DNA of 64,000 nt from Ursus arctos (Eukaryota; Chordata; Mammalia; Carnivora; Ursidae). Under the pieces are notes generated by a model. It saw only the letters and a list, made by a program, of their open reading frames with translations. It made no database searches and had not been told where the DNA came from. The stretch lies in NCBI RefSeq assembly GCF_023065955.2, contig NW_026622875.1, forward strand, positions 12,875,001 to 12,939,000, in the 5' to 3' direction. Of the stretch, positions 31,721 through 42,935 are shown one piece after another (the first letter of the stretch is position 1; every line of letters begins with the position of its first letter). A program made the position numbers and the translations under genes.

Positions 31721-32794
31721 AGTAATCTAGGCTAGGAAGCTTATTAAAAGTAAGGCCATGAAGTCAGAGATGTCAAACAATAATATATTTTCCTGTCGTT
31801 TTTATGGGCCGGAATTTATCTTCAGTAAAGTCACAGATTCCTTTTTAAAATATGTATGTGCCAATAGTCCACACACTTGGGAAGCAGTCAATAAAACGCT
31901 CCAGGAGTGAAAACATAGCTTTTGAAATTCGTCCGTGTTTTTATTTTTCTCTCTCATGCTGTTGCTACAGGTAATAGCTTGAGTAGTCAAAAATATGGCA
32001 CTTTCTGTCCCAGAGCTCAACCAGAGAACCTCCCGGCTGAGAACTACGAAGAGCAACTCTGTTTTGTGCGTACATGCGTGTTCGTGTAGGTAGAAATAGA
32101 GGGGGAAAACGTGGGATGGAAAGAAAGTCACTCTAAAGTTCGATGCTTGAGTTTCCCAGATTGGAAAGTCTCTCCTTTGTGGGGAAGGGGATGCGGTGAG
32201 AATAAAAGTAAAAAGAAAAATCAATTTGAAAAAATATATAGATTTTATTATTGCTAGGTTTTTACTTGTTGCTGATAATAAAGTTATAGACTGTGGTAAT
32301 CTGTCGTATTTAACACTAATTCACGAAAATTTTAGACCATATTGAATACAAAATGTTTGAAAACATTCAGACAGATATGCTTCCACTGACTTTGTCTTGA
32401 AGAGACCGTGGAAGAGGCAATTCTGGCTTCCCTATGTTGGATTTTGTGAAAATGAATTAGCCAATCTACAAATGTCTAATGTGTCTTAAGCAACATCAAA
32501 ATGAATGGTCAACAAACTTACCTATTAACATTTAGTTCACTATTTTATCTTGGTCAGAATCAAATTATAGAGTACAGATTTTTCTGTGAAAGTTCTGAAA
32601 TGACAGGAATCCATCCACCCATCTCCATCCCTGAATATAAATGGCCCTAAAATTATAAATTATAGTATACCCATATCAAGAAATAGGAGAACGGACAATT
32701 CTAATAAATACGTCTACTGTTGCCAGACGATGGTGGAAAGTTTAGCCAACTCTTTGATAGACAAATATTTTGGGTTTCCTGTCTTCAGTAGAAA
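31721..32794. other. Unassigned sequence holding the longest open frame (140 codons, minus strand)
   Basis: The open frame runs 32224-31802 on the minus strand. Its translation begins with a hydrophobic stretch (MIFLFTFILTASPS) but shows no domain, repeat or family I recognise. I see no promoter, no convincing splice context and no coding-like base periodicity. The length is within what chance gives over 64 kb and six frames, so I do not call a gene. Confidence 0.4.
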
Positions 32795-32960
32795 GGCTGG
32801 CTCTGAGAAACCTGATATGCTGAGGAGTTAAGAGCCCTGCCTTCCAGTTTGGTTCTGCTTCTAGCAAACTACTACATGTGGTCTTGGCCAGTCGGTATTC
32901 TCTGGGACTCAGTTTCCTTGTAAGTAAGGGGAAGGGGATAAATTAGATTACCATAGAAGC
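32795..32960 (+). repeat. MIR SINE
   Basis: GGTTCTGCTTCTAGCAAAC, GTGGTCTTGGCCAGTCGG and TCTGGGACTCAGTTTCCTTG follow the sense MIR ('ctgtgtgaccttgggcaagt ... tgcctcagtttcctc'). Confidence 0.7.
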
Positions 32961-33356
32961 ATCAGAGAATGTTAGAAGTAAAGGAGCTTTAGGGATCATT
33001 AAGCTAACATGTCTATGTTATACAAGAAACAAATTCTAAAGTGCCTATGTGTGATGGCTATGATAATTTTATTAATCTTTCCAATCAGATTTATAGTAAT
33101 TTCCCACTCTCTCCCAAAAAATGAAATTAAGTTTTCTATTTAAAAAACATGAGAAAAGATATTCTCCAAAATAAGTAGGGTGTGTCAGAGGTAAATTTCC
33201 AACCTGTGAGTAGCAATGTTAGTCTTAATCATTCCCCAACTTGAGATGTTTTTCACTTGCCTAAGAATGTAAAATGGGTATTTATTAAAATGTATTACAT
33301 ATCATATACACTCCAATTAATTCTTTTTGGGGAACAAGGGATGATGACAAAATTTA

Positions 33357-33540
33357 TTGAACCTCTATTATTTGAGAAGCATTTTATATTTATTATCTTA
33401 TTTAGTTCTTAAACCAATGATCACAATCACCATTTCCATTTCGTAAACTCGATATTAACAGAGTTAAATAAAATGTCATAAAATAATTACCAAACAAGTG
33501 AATTGCAAAGCTGGGATTCAATCTCAAGTCTTACCGGCCT
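33357..33540 (-). repeat. MIR SINE, antisense, diverged
   Basis: TTATTATCTTATTTAGTTCTTAAACC, CACCATTTCCATTTCG and GCAAAGCTGGGATTCAATCTC follow the reversed MIR. Confidence 0.7.
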
Positions 33541-34174
33541 GAAAGCTTCGGGACTTTTCACTATATTCCACATGGCCTGACTGAAGAGAGAAAATTTTTG
33601 TTTCAAAATTCTTGGGTAGACCAGGGCTACCCACCTTTGGATCAAAGCTGCACAATAACTTAATGACTCGACAATGCAGAGAGCGAGAACAGGATGTCAT
33701 TACTCAGGAATCTCTCCTTCCACACCAAAATAGAACTTTTTTTTAAATATGAAAAAGTACAGAGCCACACTCAAAAAAAAAAAAAAAGTGAGAATATTCA
33801 TGTTTCAAAAGCAGAGGAAACCCACAGCAAAAGCAGAGATTAAAGTATTACAACTCAGATGGAACTAAAATCATTATATATGTGATGGCACTTCAGGGAC
33901 CATGTAGGTACAGAAGTCAAATCTGCCATACACATAGTGAGGGACAAGAAACTGCTCTCTATGTGAGCCTAGGAAGCAAGACCATACTGCTTACCCATTT
34001 ACAAGAGCTAAAATAGCTCTACTCACTCACACAAAATTATCAACTAGAAACATTCCATTTGTCTGAGCACAGAAAGACTGCATGAGATCTGGACCAGTAT
34101 TGACACATAACTGAGGTAGATATTAAATTTTATCAAATGTTTCAGCAACTATTTTGGATTAAAGTTGTTCATAA
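33541..34174. other. Unassigned sequence
   Basis: Nothing recognised apart from an A-run at 33773-33786. Confidence 0.4.
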
Positions 34175-34645
34175 TATAACAACAGATGGATGTTTTCTAG
34201 TAATTTATAAACACAAAATCTAGCATCAGACTTAATAGGAAAACACTAGAAGATGATAACTGGCTTCTAGCTCACACAGACAAAAGAAGAGAGAAAGAAA
34301 TGTGTCATACAACTTGAAGGAAAAGAGGGTAAATTAACATTACTTACAGATGACATGTGTTCAAACAAGATAATATAGCTGCATGATAATTAGCAAGAAA
34401 AATGAAAAACTTCTAAGAAGAAAACTTTACAATGCTCCTGAGAGACTGAAAAATGCTTGATCAAAAGAAAAACCTACTTATTCTTATACAAGATTTATAG
34501 CACAAGGTTATTAATTTTCCCTCAGTTGGTCTACAGATATAAAGCATCCCAACCAAATTAAGAAAAAAATAATATTTTTTTTGGAATGAAACAAGCTAAC
34601 TCAAAAATTCATAGGAAGAAATATACAAGTGTAATAGCCACTACA
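34175..34645 (+). mobile_element. Old LINE-1 (L1M or HAL1-like), ORF2 fragment
   Basis: TAGCATCAGACTTAATAGGAAAAC, then TTACTTACAGATGACATG (the reverse-transcriptase Asp-Asp box region, 34341-34358), GGTCTACAGATATAAAGCATCCC and CTCAAAAATTCATAGGAAG correspond in order to old LINE-1 ORF2. Frames are destroyed. Confidence 0.7.
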
Positions 34646-34654
34646 TCATAACAT

Positions 34655-35062
34655 TTATGTTCTAGAACAAGCTGTGTCCCGTCAAACACATAAAGTTGAA
34701 GTCCCAACCTCCAACACCTTAGAATGTGATTCTACTTGGAGATAGGGTCTTTAAAGAGATAAGTTAAAACGAGGCTATTAGGATGGACCCTAATCCAATC
34801 CAATTGGGTGTCCTTATAAAAAGAGGAGAATTGGGGATACCCAAAGAGACTGGAGGCTGCTTGTGCACAGACAAAAGGTCACGTGAGGACACAGAACGTA
34901 CGTATCTACAAGCCAAGAAGAGAGGACTCAGGAGGAACCTCACCTGCCAACACCTGGATACCAGGCTTGTAGCTTCCAAAAGGGTCAGAAAATAAAGTTC
35001 TGTAGTTTAAGGCACCTTCTGTGGTATTTTGTTATGGCAGTCCTCACAGACTAATATGATAC
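34655..35062 (+). mobile_element. MLT1 LTR (MaLR)
   Basis: Nearly complete sense MLT1: GTTGAAGTCCCAACCTCC, CACCTTAGAATGTGATTCTAC, TTGGAGATAGGGTCTTTA, ACCCTAATCCAATCCAATTGG, GTGTCCTTATAAAAAGAGG, a poly(A) signal AATAAA at 34991-34996, and ending GTGGTATTTTGTTATGGCAG then AGACTAATATGATA. No coding sequence. Confidence 0.93.
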
Positions 35063-36790
35063 ATTCCACACAACATTACTGAGTATAAATATCAGGCAAA
35101 TATGCTTATGAGTTAGGTTTTTAATAACAATTGATGTTATTAATAATCTGGTCCTGAATGTTGGAAACCATCATAAATTGTAGAGCCAGGGAGAGCTACT
35201 TGCTTGAGTTACTATGGGAATCACCCAAATGTTTTCTACCCACTGAAAATTCTGTTAAAATAACATTAATTTGTTAAACTGGTTAAATATTTCAACTTAC
35301 AGTATTTTTCCTCCTAGTATTCTCAGTTACCATATATAAGTAAATCAAAGTATTTATTGCCTGTTCTCTAGTTACAGATATAAGTAACATAAAGGATATA
35401 AAAAGATTTTGTATACACAAGATCCTTTTACTTTATTAGGGAAATGAGACCTATGTCCAAAAATGTAAGCAAGAATGAAACAGTCCTATATAAAGTAATA
35501 CTTGTAGATATTTTAAGTTGTCGTTCTGATTAGTAGGCATTTCCTCAGACTTTCACATCTGTTTTTTCAATCTACAATTTCCTTCCTTTCTCTTTCTTCC
35601 TCCTTATTCCTTGAAACTGTGATCAAGGGTTAGCTTCTATATAAAACCACTTTGGCCAACCACCCCACACCCTCTTTGTGTACCTTCTGCAAAATGTCTT
35701 AACAGCACATGCTATAAGTATTTGTTTGCATGCTTGTCTCATCCAAGATTACACTCATTCAACCTTATGTACTTGGCACCTAGCACAACGCTGGAAAAAC
35801 AGGAGAGATCAACCAAACAAATGAATTTTAGAAACAGGGGGTTGACTATTTTACAGGGAGACAGAATATAATATGTAAGGACCAAAAGAATGAGAGGAGC
35901 CCAGGAGACATTTGAGATCTCATCATCATCAATGAATAAACCAGACCTAGCAGCACAGTTAACCCGAAAGAACTATAACTGGCTATGGGCGGTCTTTGAG
36001 TTCATTTTAAGTTATTTGCAATGAGAAGTAAAACTAACATAATTTACTGTTTCTGGGATACAAAATTTGAGGACTAAATATATTTCCCTGTTTCTGTGCT
36101 CAACATAATGAAGACTGGCCAAAATCAACTAAGCTGTTTGCTACAGAAGATAAATTGCATTGGAAGATAAATCTCCAAACCAACCAAAAGAGCTTAAAGC
36201 CTAAGAGCTCACTTCAAGACCCTCCTCCTACCATGTCCACCAAACCAAAGCTATTTTGTTATCAACTCTGCCCAACTCCAGTTTCCTGCTCCATCACCTT
36301 AAAATCAGGTAAAGCCTTTCATCCTTTGTCCCAAGAATTCCCTTTGGAGAATGGTTTAAGTATCACACAGGAGTTCTTCCTTACCGTAGTTTAAGTCTAA
36401 TCAACTCAGGGTTGCTGGACACATTTTTCAAATGGTCTTTTGATGGAGCTGAAGGCCAAGGGTAGCCTTAAAATGAATTTGACATATACCCCAACTTTGA
36501 AGAACGGTTTAAGGCAGGAAAGCTAATTTTGTGTTTGTTACCTCAGGTTTTATTCTTTTCCCCAAAGAGAACAAGTCATGACCTAACATAAAAACACAAA
36601 GTATTTTTACTCATTTTTTTAAAATGACAGCTAATGTTATAAATCTTTTCACTTAACTCCTCATATCCTCATACTCTTCACTTTATTGTTGGTGTTACCT
36701 GAAAAATAATCACTTAACAGCTTTATTAAGGCCCAAATATATACTCTAGGAAATGTACATTTTCTATCATAGAATTCCCCAAGACATAAA
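35063..36790. other. Unassigned sequence with a weak L2-like patch
   Basis: The part 35600-35800 (pyrimidine-rich, then TACTTGGCACCTAGCACAAC) may be an L2 3' end. The rest holds nothing recognised. Confidence 0.4.
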
Positions 36791-36800
36791 AACGCTGCCT

Positions 36801-36934
36801 TTTTTTATTTTTAATGTCAAGTTTTTATTTAAATTCTAGTTAGTGTTCAGTGTATTATTAGTTTCAGGAGTAGAATTTAATGATTCATCACTTACATACA
36901 ATGCCTAATGCTCAGCACAAGTGCCCTCCTTAAT
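36801..36934 (-). mobile_element. Carnivore LINE-1 3' UTR, short antisense copy
   Basis: TTAAATTCTAGTTAGTG, AGTGTATTATTAGTTTCAGG, GTAGAATTTAATGATTCATC, and AGCACAAGTGCCCTCCTTAATG are the reverse of the carnivore LINE-1 terminus. Only about 130 bp remain, an extreme 5' truncation. GCTGCCT at 36794-36800 and 36935-36941 looks like its target-site duplication. Confidence 0.85.
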
Positions 36935-37046
36935 GCTGCCTCCTTTTCAAAATGTTTTTACTTTGCCTAGTGAATGTCCATGAAAGGAAAAAGAATATAC
37001 TGTCACTGTTGTACTACAAGATGTGTTTTAGAAATTTTATATTTTA

Positions 37047-37232
37047 GGGGCGCCTGGGTGGCACAATCGGTTAATAGTGCAAGTCTTGTTTCAGCTCTGG
37101 TCATGTTCCCAGGGTTGTGAGATGGAGCCCCCCACCCTCTTGGCTCCATGCTCAGTGGGGAGTCTGCTTGAGATTTTCCCTCTCCCTCTCCCTCTAACCT
37201 TCCCCCATCTCTCTGAAATAAATCTTAAAAAT
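37047..37232 (+). mobile_element. Carnivore SINE (SINEC)
   Basis: GGGGCGCCTGGGTGGCACAATC head, a GAGATGGAGCCCCCC box B region, a CT-rich 3' part and AAATAAATCTTAAAAATA tail. Flanks AAATTTTATATTTTA / AAATATATTTTTTA are a plausible decayed target-site duplication. Confidence 0.93.
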
Positions 37233-37234
37233 AT

Positions 37235-38329
37235 ATTTTTTAATTACTTTTCTACATTACATTACAACTAGTTATCATCTCTGAAACCTGTAATCTATGT
37301 TGGGTGAACAAAACAAAAAAATGAAAAAAAAATAGCAGTAACAAAGTAAGAATTTGGTAAATGGATAAATGGGTATAAATGGACATAATTCCAAGAAGCC
37401 ACAATTGGCTTTTATTTAAAGGAATAATTTGCCATTTTAAGAATTACTGATAGCCAATATTTATCTTTAATCCTTCCAAACTCCTTGATCTCACATGCTA
37501 TTTTAATCACAATTCTCGCAGTTCATTTTTTTGCCATTTCCCTCTATTGTTCTCTTTCAGTGCTATATATTTGCTTCCCTTTGTAGTTTATTTGACCCAT
37601 TCAGATTTTTTAAAATAATTCCACATTGCTAGTTTCTCATTAAGATTATTTCATATGCCTAGCATAATTTTGACTCTTATTTACCCCTGTGTGCAAGTTT
37701 CTTCACTTCCTCAGAGTCTATTTTTTTGAGACAGAAAGGGAATAATTAAAACAATGTTGAAACAATCAAGGAAAAAAGTATTTTTAGATACTAGCTTGCA
37801 ATAAGTGATTTTTAAAAAGTCTTGAAAGGAAATCAAATGTATATTCATACAGATGAAATAAATATAAAAATTTTAAAGGAAAAACAATGTCTTGATGAAA
37901 TGTCATGTTAAACACTAGAACAATGGCTCATAGTAGAGGTCCAATGCATAGGTTTCTTCAAATATACATAAACTTACTAAAAATTATGGTGTTAAAATTT
38001 TCTGCCCTCAACGAATGTTTGTAAACGATTTCAGAAGATCCTAAGTTTTGGAGTAAGGTACCATTAAGGGAACAGCTGCCACTGTTTTTAGTAAGATGTC
38101 CCTTTACCAATAGTGTAATCAAAATTATTAGATTATACCTAATACCTGTTGCCAGGCTGATCATTTTGGTGATAGAGCAAAACCTTTGCAAAGTCTCTTT
38201 CCTCTGTAAACATCAAAGATCACTAAAGAGGCTACCCCAACAGTTAAGGCCAATGGGAAAGCTGACACATTCCAACACCTCCAAGTACTTTTATTCAAGG
38301 AAGTCTGATTTCAGCTCAACCTAACTATT
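37235..38329. other. Unassigned sequence
   Basis: Nothing recognised. Confidence 0.4.
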
Positions 38330-38334
38330 ATTTC

Positions 38335-38790
38335 TCAGTCTTCACTGTGTACAAAGCTTTGGGCCAGGCACTAAGGAGCTATGAAGACTGGAAGCCACAA
38401 AAGATTATCTCAAGAAACTTGCCCTCAAGGAGATGCCTTCAAGCAAAAGAGTAAGAAACACAAGTAACTGTAATTCAAAGTAAAATGACATAGTTGTACA
38501 AATGAAGATAAAATAATTGTGATAGGGAGACCTGGGGAGAGAAGCTATGACTGGAAAATTCAGAATTTTCCAGTGCTGATTAAGTATTATGTCAAGTCAA
38601 GTTGACTTGAATTATGAGAAAGAGAAGATATTTTAGGCTAAACAGAGACAAAGATATCTGAAACTGCATGGCTTGGTCAAAAATGGTGAAGATTGCAGAA
38701 TAAGAAGGATATAATGCAAAGAAAAACTGGAAAGGTATCCAGAACAGATTGTGAAGGCCTTGAATATCATGGTAAAAAGTTTGCATTCAC
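38335..38790 (-). mobile_element. L2 LINE fragment, antisense
   Basis: TTGGGCCAGGCACTAAGGAG, AAACTTGCCCTCAAGGAGATG, GGCATGGTC-like and GATTGTGAAGGCCTTGAATATC, CATGGTAAAAAGTTTG follow the reversed L2 3' UTR and ORF end ('cttgccctcaaggagcttac ... aagggccttgtaagccatggtaaggagtttgg'). Confidence 0.65.
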
Positions 38791-39214
38791 ACCTCTCTGC
38801 CTCACATGTATGCTCCAAAAGTAGCAGATTTCATCTATATTAGAATCACTTCAATAAGATCATCCCCTCTACAATTTATTTACCCCTTGATACGTTCTCA
38901 TAATATTGATTCTTGATTGCTCACTCAGGCTCTCAGGTTAAAACAAACTAACAACTTGTATTGAGCTTAGATTTAATATTCTGCATCTTTAATTTTATTA
39001 TTTGTAGCTAAACCTTTCTCCCACTTATTGAGACGCTACCAACATAAATGACATTGGTTGACAATTTGTCCATCTCCCCTCTGTGCAGGAAATCTACATG
39101 CTTCTTACAAAAATTATGTAGCAACACCTCAGATTTATATAGAGCTGTACTGTTGGCCACCCATTTTCAAATACATTGTGAATCTGTCACGTAGTGTTAG
39201 CAACTAACTTTTTT
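38791..39214. other. Unassigned sequence
   Basis: Nothing recognised. Confidence 0.4.
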
Positions 39215-39370
39215 TGTGCCCTTGTAGTTTGTCAAGCACTATGCTAAGCTCTTTTTGTACAATGTTCAACCCCCATTCAGAAATGAGAATATTAAGGCTA
39301 TTGACTTTAAGGGACTTCACGAGGTCACAGAACAATTAAATAGAGAGACCATGGCTTACCCTAGAAATTT
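39215..39370 (-). repeat. MIR SINE, antisense, diverged
   Basis: TTGTCAAGCACTATGCTAAGC, CCATTCAGAAATGAGAATATTAAGG and GACTTCACGAGGTCACAGAAC resemble the reversed MIR. Divergence is high. Confidence 0.6.
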
Positions 39371-39766
39371 TTACCTTAACCATCATGCTATATTATTTCC
39401 TGTATAAACACACACCCATACCCCAAAAGTAGTTTTGACATTTTAATCAACTCAACAACACATTTTTGTAAATCAATTACTTTATAGACTTTGTTCTACT
39501 GAATTTCTTAATTCGATTTAAACTAGCATTAAATTGATCTACTGGTTCAATTTAAAAATGTACCTTGTAATTCTTATTTATGTGGACTGCACCAAGCCAA
39601 GAGAAAAATAATGCATTTGAAATCGGATGCCAAAGTTGATGCATTAGAGTGTAAATAGTTGCAAATGCGCGAATGGCAAAGCAACCACTCTGAAATCTAA
39701 ACGTCTCATTTAAGATTTTAAAATTCTAAATATATTTTATCATTTTAATACAAAACAAAATTTTTA

Positions 39767-39919
39767 GAGAGGTAGGGGAGGGGCAGAGCAAGAGGGAGAG
39801 AGAATCTTAAGCAACATGGGTCGGGGGGGTGAGGGGACTTGATCTAACAACCCTGAGATCATGACCTGAGCTGAAATCAAGAGTCAGCCACTTAAATGAC
39901 TGAGCCACCAAGGCACCCC
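39767..39919 (-). mobile_element. Carnivore SINE (SINEC), antisense, tail lost
   Basis: GAGAGGTAGGGGAGGGGCAG, ATCATGACCTGAGCTGAAATC, AAGAGTCAGCCACTTAAATGAC and CCACCAAGGCACCCC. The usual TTTAAGATTTATTT tail side is absent. Flanks ACAAAATTTTTAG and ACACAATTTTTAAG suggest a target-site duplication. Confidence 0.88.
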
Positions 39920-39934
39920 ATGAAACACAATTTT

Positions 39935-41160
39935 TAAGAAGAAAATTAAACAACTAAGCTTTCCAAGGTCAGGGTCAGAAATGAAGTGTTTAATCATTCA
40001 AGTATTAGCCTATTTCAAAATTTCATCTACTGAAGGTTATAAATGTGGCCTTGGAGGAGTTGAGGCTTTTATTTCCCAGACAAGTAGGAAGGTTCACAGG
40101 GCATGTCTTCTGAACACTGCCAGTTGTGTGCTTCTGTTCCTATTGTCCAACCTGTGGCATCAGCAAGGCTTTCCTATCTTTCTATCCTCCCCATATAATA
40201 GGACTTTCCTGTGAGATTACTCGATGGATCCATTCTTGCCCCTCCTTAAGAAGGTTATTACCAGTTGGAGAAAAAAATGAAGACTAATAAAAACCACAGG
40301 AATACTATTAAACTGAATTTAAGCAAACATTTTATCAGAAAAAGATGAGAGTTTTCTTCCTATTTGTTAATGAACTATCATTTTGATGCAATACCTCATA
40401 GAACGAAGCAAGCAATTCTAGTCCTAAAAGCAAATTACTGGCCTCGTGAGGTTCTACTGGAGAGAAGAGAAAAATGCCCTTTTGAGAAGCTTTGCTATCC
40501 TGAGTTAATTCTAAAAGTCTCATAGTTCTGAGACTTTCAATGATAACTGCAAATTTGAAAAAAACATCCAAGATGGAAAACCAGGTAATAATAATATAGT
40601 GAGTAAAAACCATTTATTCAAAGCAAGTACCCACCTCCTCCTTAACAGAACTCCCAAGAGTTCTCTCTCCCAAGAGAACAAATACGTGGGACCACTGATC
40701 AAAGAGAAGTAAAGGAGAGAAAAATATATTACATATAAAATATTATTCTGGAGACAGATACAAGGAGTCTTCGTCTTGAAAGATAACAGCCAAAACAGCT
40801 TTACTGGCCATTTTGGGAATCATAATTGACCAAGTCAGGGAGTTCAACATGCTCAGCAGAGAGCTGAACAGCCCTGGGGAACTCAGTAAATAAAACAGTA
40901 GTACTTAGGATGCCAACTCATCTACACTTCTTTACCTTAAGAATCCACTAAGGTAAATAGATGTGTTCTCTCCCAGGAAAGAGGATTTTTTTTCAAAACG
41001 TTATTTATGTACTATAAATTAACCATATTTACAATTTACAATTTATAGGCACGTAAGTTCCAGAAAATATTAGCATGAAAGCTCAAGCAAAGTAATTTGA
41101 GAAATCTTATTCATTTCATTTATAGTTAAGCAGCATAGGGAAATCAATGTTTCTGGTAAA
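39935..41160. other. Unassigned sequence
   Basis: Nothing recognised. Antisense open frames up to 92 codons near 40335-40702 show no recognisable domain. Confidence 0.4.
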
Positions 41161-41178
41161 AATGACCGCTTCGCGTCT

Positions 41179-41334
41179 TTTTTTTTTTTTTTTTTTAAGA
41201 TTTTACTTACTTACTTGAGACAGAGAGCGAGAGGAGGGGGAGAGGGAGGGGGACTCCCTGATAATCCCAGGACCCTGAGATCATGACCTGAGCTGGAGGC
41301 AGCTGCTTACCGGAGTGAGCCACCCAGGCGCCCC
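41179..41334 (-). mobile_element. Carnivore SINE (SINEC), antisense, internally deleted
   Basis: A run of about 20 T, TTAAGATTTTACTTACTTACTTG, GAGACAGAGAGCGAGAGG, then a shortened middle (GACTCCCTGATAATCCCAGG lacks the usual GGGAGCCCGATGCGGGGCT stretch), and CCACCCAGGCGCCCC. Confidence 0.92.
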
Positions 41335-41839
41335 TTTAATAAAAAAAGATCTATTTCAAAAATAATAGTTTTGGTGACTCTGTATTAACCAATAAAGAAC
41401 TAAAAAAAGGGGGGGGTAATTCCTTGTGTTTCATTACTTAATATACTTTCAACTTTTCCCTCTTCTAAATGTTCTTTTTCTGCCTTTTCTTCCCTCCGTT
41501 TCTTTGCTCTCATTCATTCAGCATCAGAGGATGAAGACAGTCACGAACAAGAATCTAGATAAAATAGTAAACCCACAACCCTGAAATCCTATCATGAGCC
41601 AGGCACTTTACATATCTCCCACTTCATTGTGTTTTAAATAACCTCCTCCTTAGAGAATAAACTATTTCATGGAACTGAATTCGTATCTCTACTAGTCTAA
41701 GCTCCCGAGGGCAGGAACCTCTAAACGCAATCTCAATGGTATCTCCAGGGACCAACCAGCTCAAGGTCTGGGATGAACAGTGGTGTTGATGTGTGTCAGT
41801 CATACTATCAAGGTTTTTCTTAAAAGGCCAGCAGGAAAA

Positions 41840-42085
41840 ATTCCCACTGTGGGCTAGTGTCTGCCACAACTACTCACCTCTGCCGTTACAGCATGAAGGC
41901 AGCCACAAATAATTTACATAAAGGAAAGGGCATGGCTCTGGTCCAACAAAACTTTATCTACAAAAAGGTGGGCAGCCTGTATTAAGATAAAATTTTGTTT
42001 GCAAAAAAAGGTGGGTTGCCCACAACACCATAATTTACAAACCCTACTACAGAAAAAGGTTAGGTGCTTATGAGTAGGCATAACC
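41840..42085. mobile_element. Non-autonomous hAT-like DNA transposon fragment
   Basis: CAACTACTCACCTCTGCCGTTAC, AGCATGAAGGCAGCCACAAAT and CCAACAAAACTTTATCTACAAAAAGG match a common mammalian DNA element containing 'ccaataaaactttatttacaaaaacaggc', whose name I cannot give safely. A degenerate second AAAATTTTGTTTGCAAAAA block follows at 41986-42010. Another copy of the family lies at 57880. Confidence 0.65.
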
Positions 42086-42149
42086 ACAAAGGCTAAGGGT
42101 GAGTCTAAAAACACTGCACTTTAAGTGGGAGGTATTTATACCTCTTGCA

Positions 42150-42620
42150 GTTCGTCCATAGATAAAATATGGTTGTCTTCAGGTTTTGAAACTTTATACA
42201 AATGGGATAGAGTAAATGGCTTCCTACAACATTATGTTATTGAGAAGGTCCTTGTTGACACCTGTAGCCAGAGCCTCTGTTTCGTTATTTATAATGATTG
42301 TATAATATTCAGTTGTATCAATAGACCACAATTTATCCCTGTTCCTGATGATATACATTTAGATTTCCAATTTTTAACTATCAAACAATGCTGCAACAGT
42401 CTTGTCTTAATTCCCCTGAACATGTGCAATATTTCCTGAAGGGAAATACCTAGAAATAAAATTGCAGTCACTAGACATAAGCAAATTCAGCTTTACTAAA
42501 CAGTTTCAGTGGAAGGCAGAATCATCCCTCAAAGAAGTATTACCATACAAACATGGGCTCATCAATTTATAAGCTGACTAGAGTATATAATATCTAAAAT
42601 TATTGTTTGTGGTTATAGAA
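42150..42620 (-). mobile_element. Old LINE-1 (L1M-type), antisense
   Basis: GACCACAATTTATCCCTGTTCC, GATATACATTTAGATTTCC, AACAATGCTGCAACAGTC and GAAATACCTAGAAATAAAATTGC are the reverse of the ORF2 C-terminal region. All frames are broken, and the 104-codon frame at 42125-42439 is only the complement of this LINE. Confidence 0.8.
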
Positions 42621-42719
42621 AGCTATGACTGTGTTTTTCAATATGAATAACTATGCAGTACAATTTATTGTGCCATTTCTTATAATGTAATGTAACATGT
42701 AATGTACATGTAATGCCAA

Positions 42720-42935
42720 TTCCATTATTATATCTAATTTCTATATATACCTGGATCTGTTTCTTAGTTTTTTATTCTATTCCCCTTTTCTAGCTCTGCT
42801 TCAATAACATTGCATTTAATTACCATTGCTTTATAATCTCTATCATTTATAATGTACTATTGTTCTGTAATTTTATCTTCAAAACTGTTTTAGCAACTCT
42901 TGGCATTTTGTTCTTCCATAAAAAGAATTCTCGGA
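42720..42935 (-). mobile_element. Old LINE-1 ORF2 fragment, antisense
   Basis: ATACCTGGATCTGTTTCTTAG, TTTTATTCTATTCCCCTTTTC, AATTACCATTGCTTTATAATC and TTGGCATTTTGTTCTTCC resemble the reversed post-RT part of ORF2. It probably belongs to the same insertion as 42150-42620. Confidence 0.65.
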
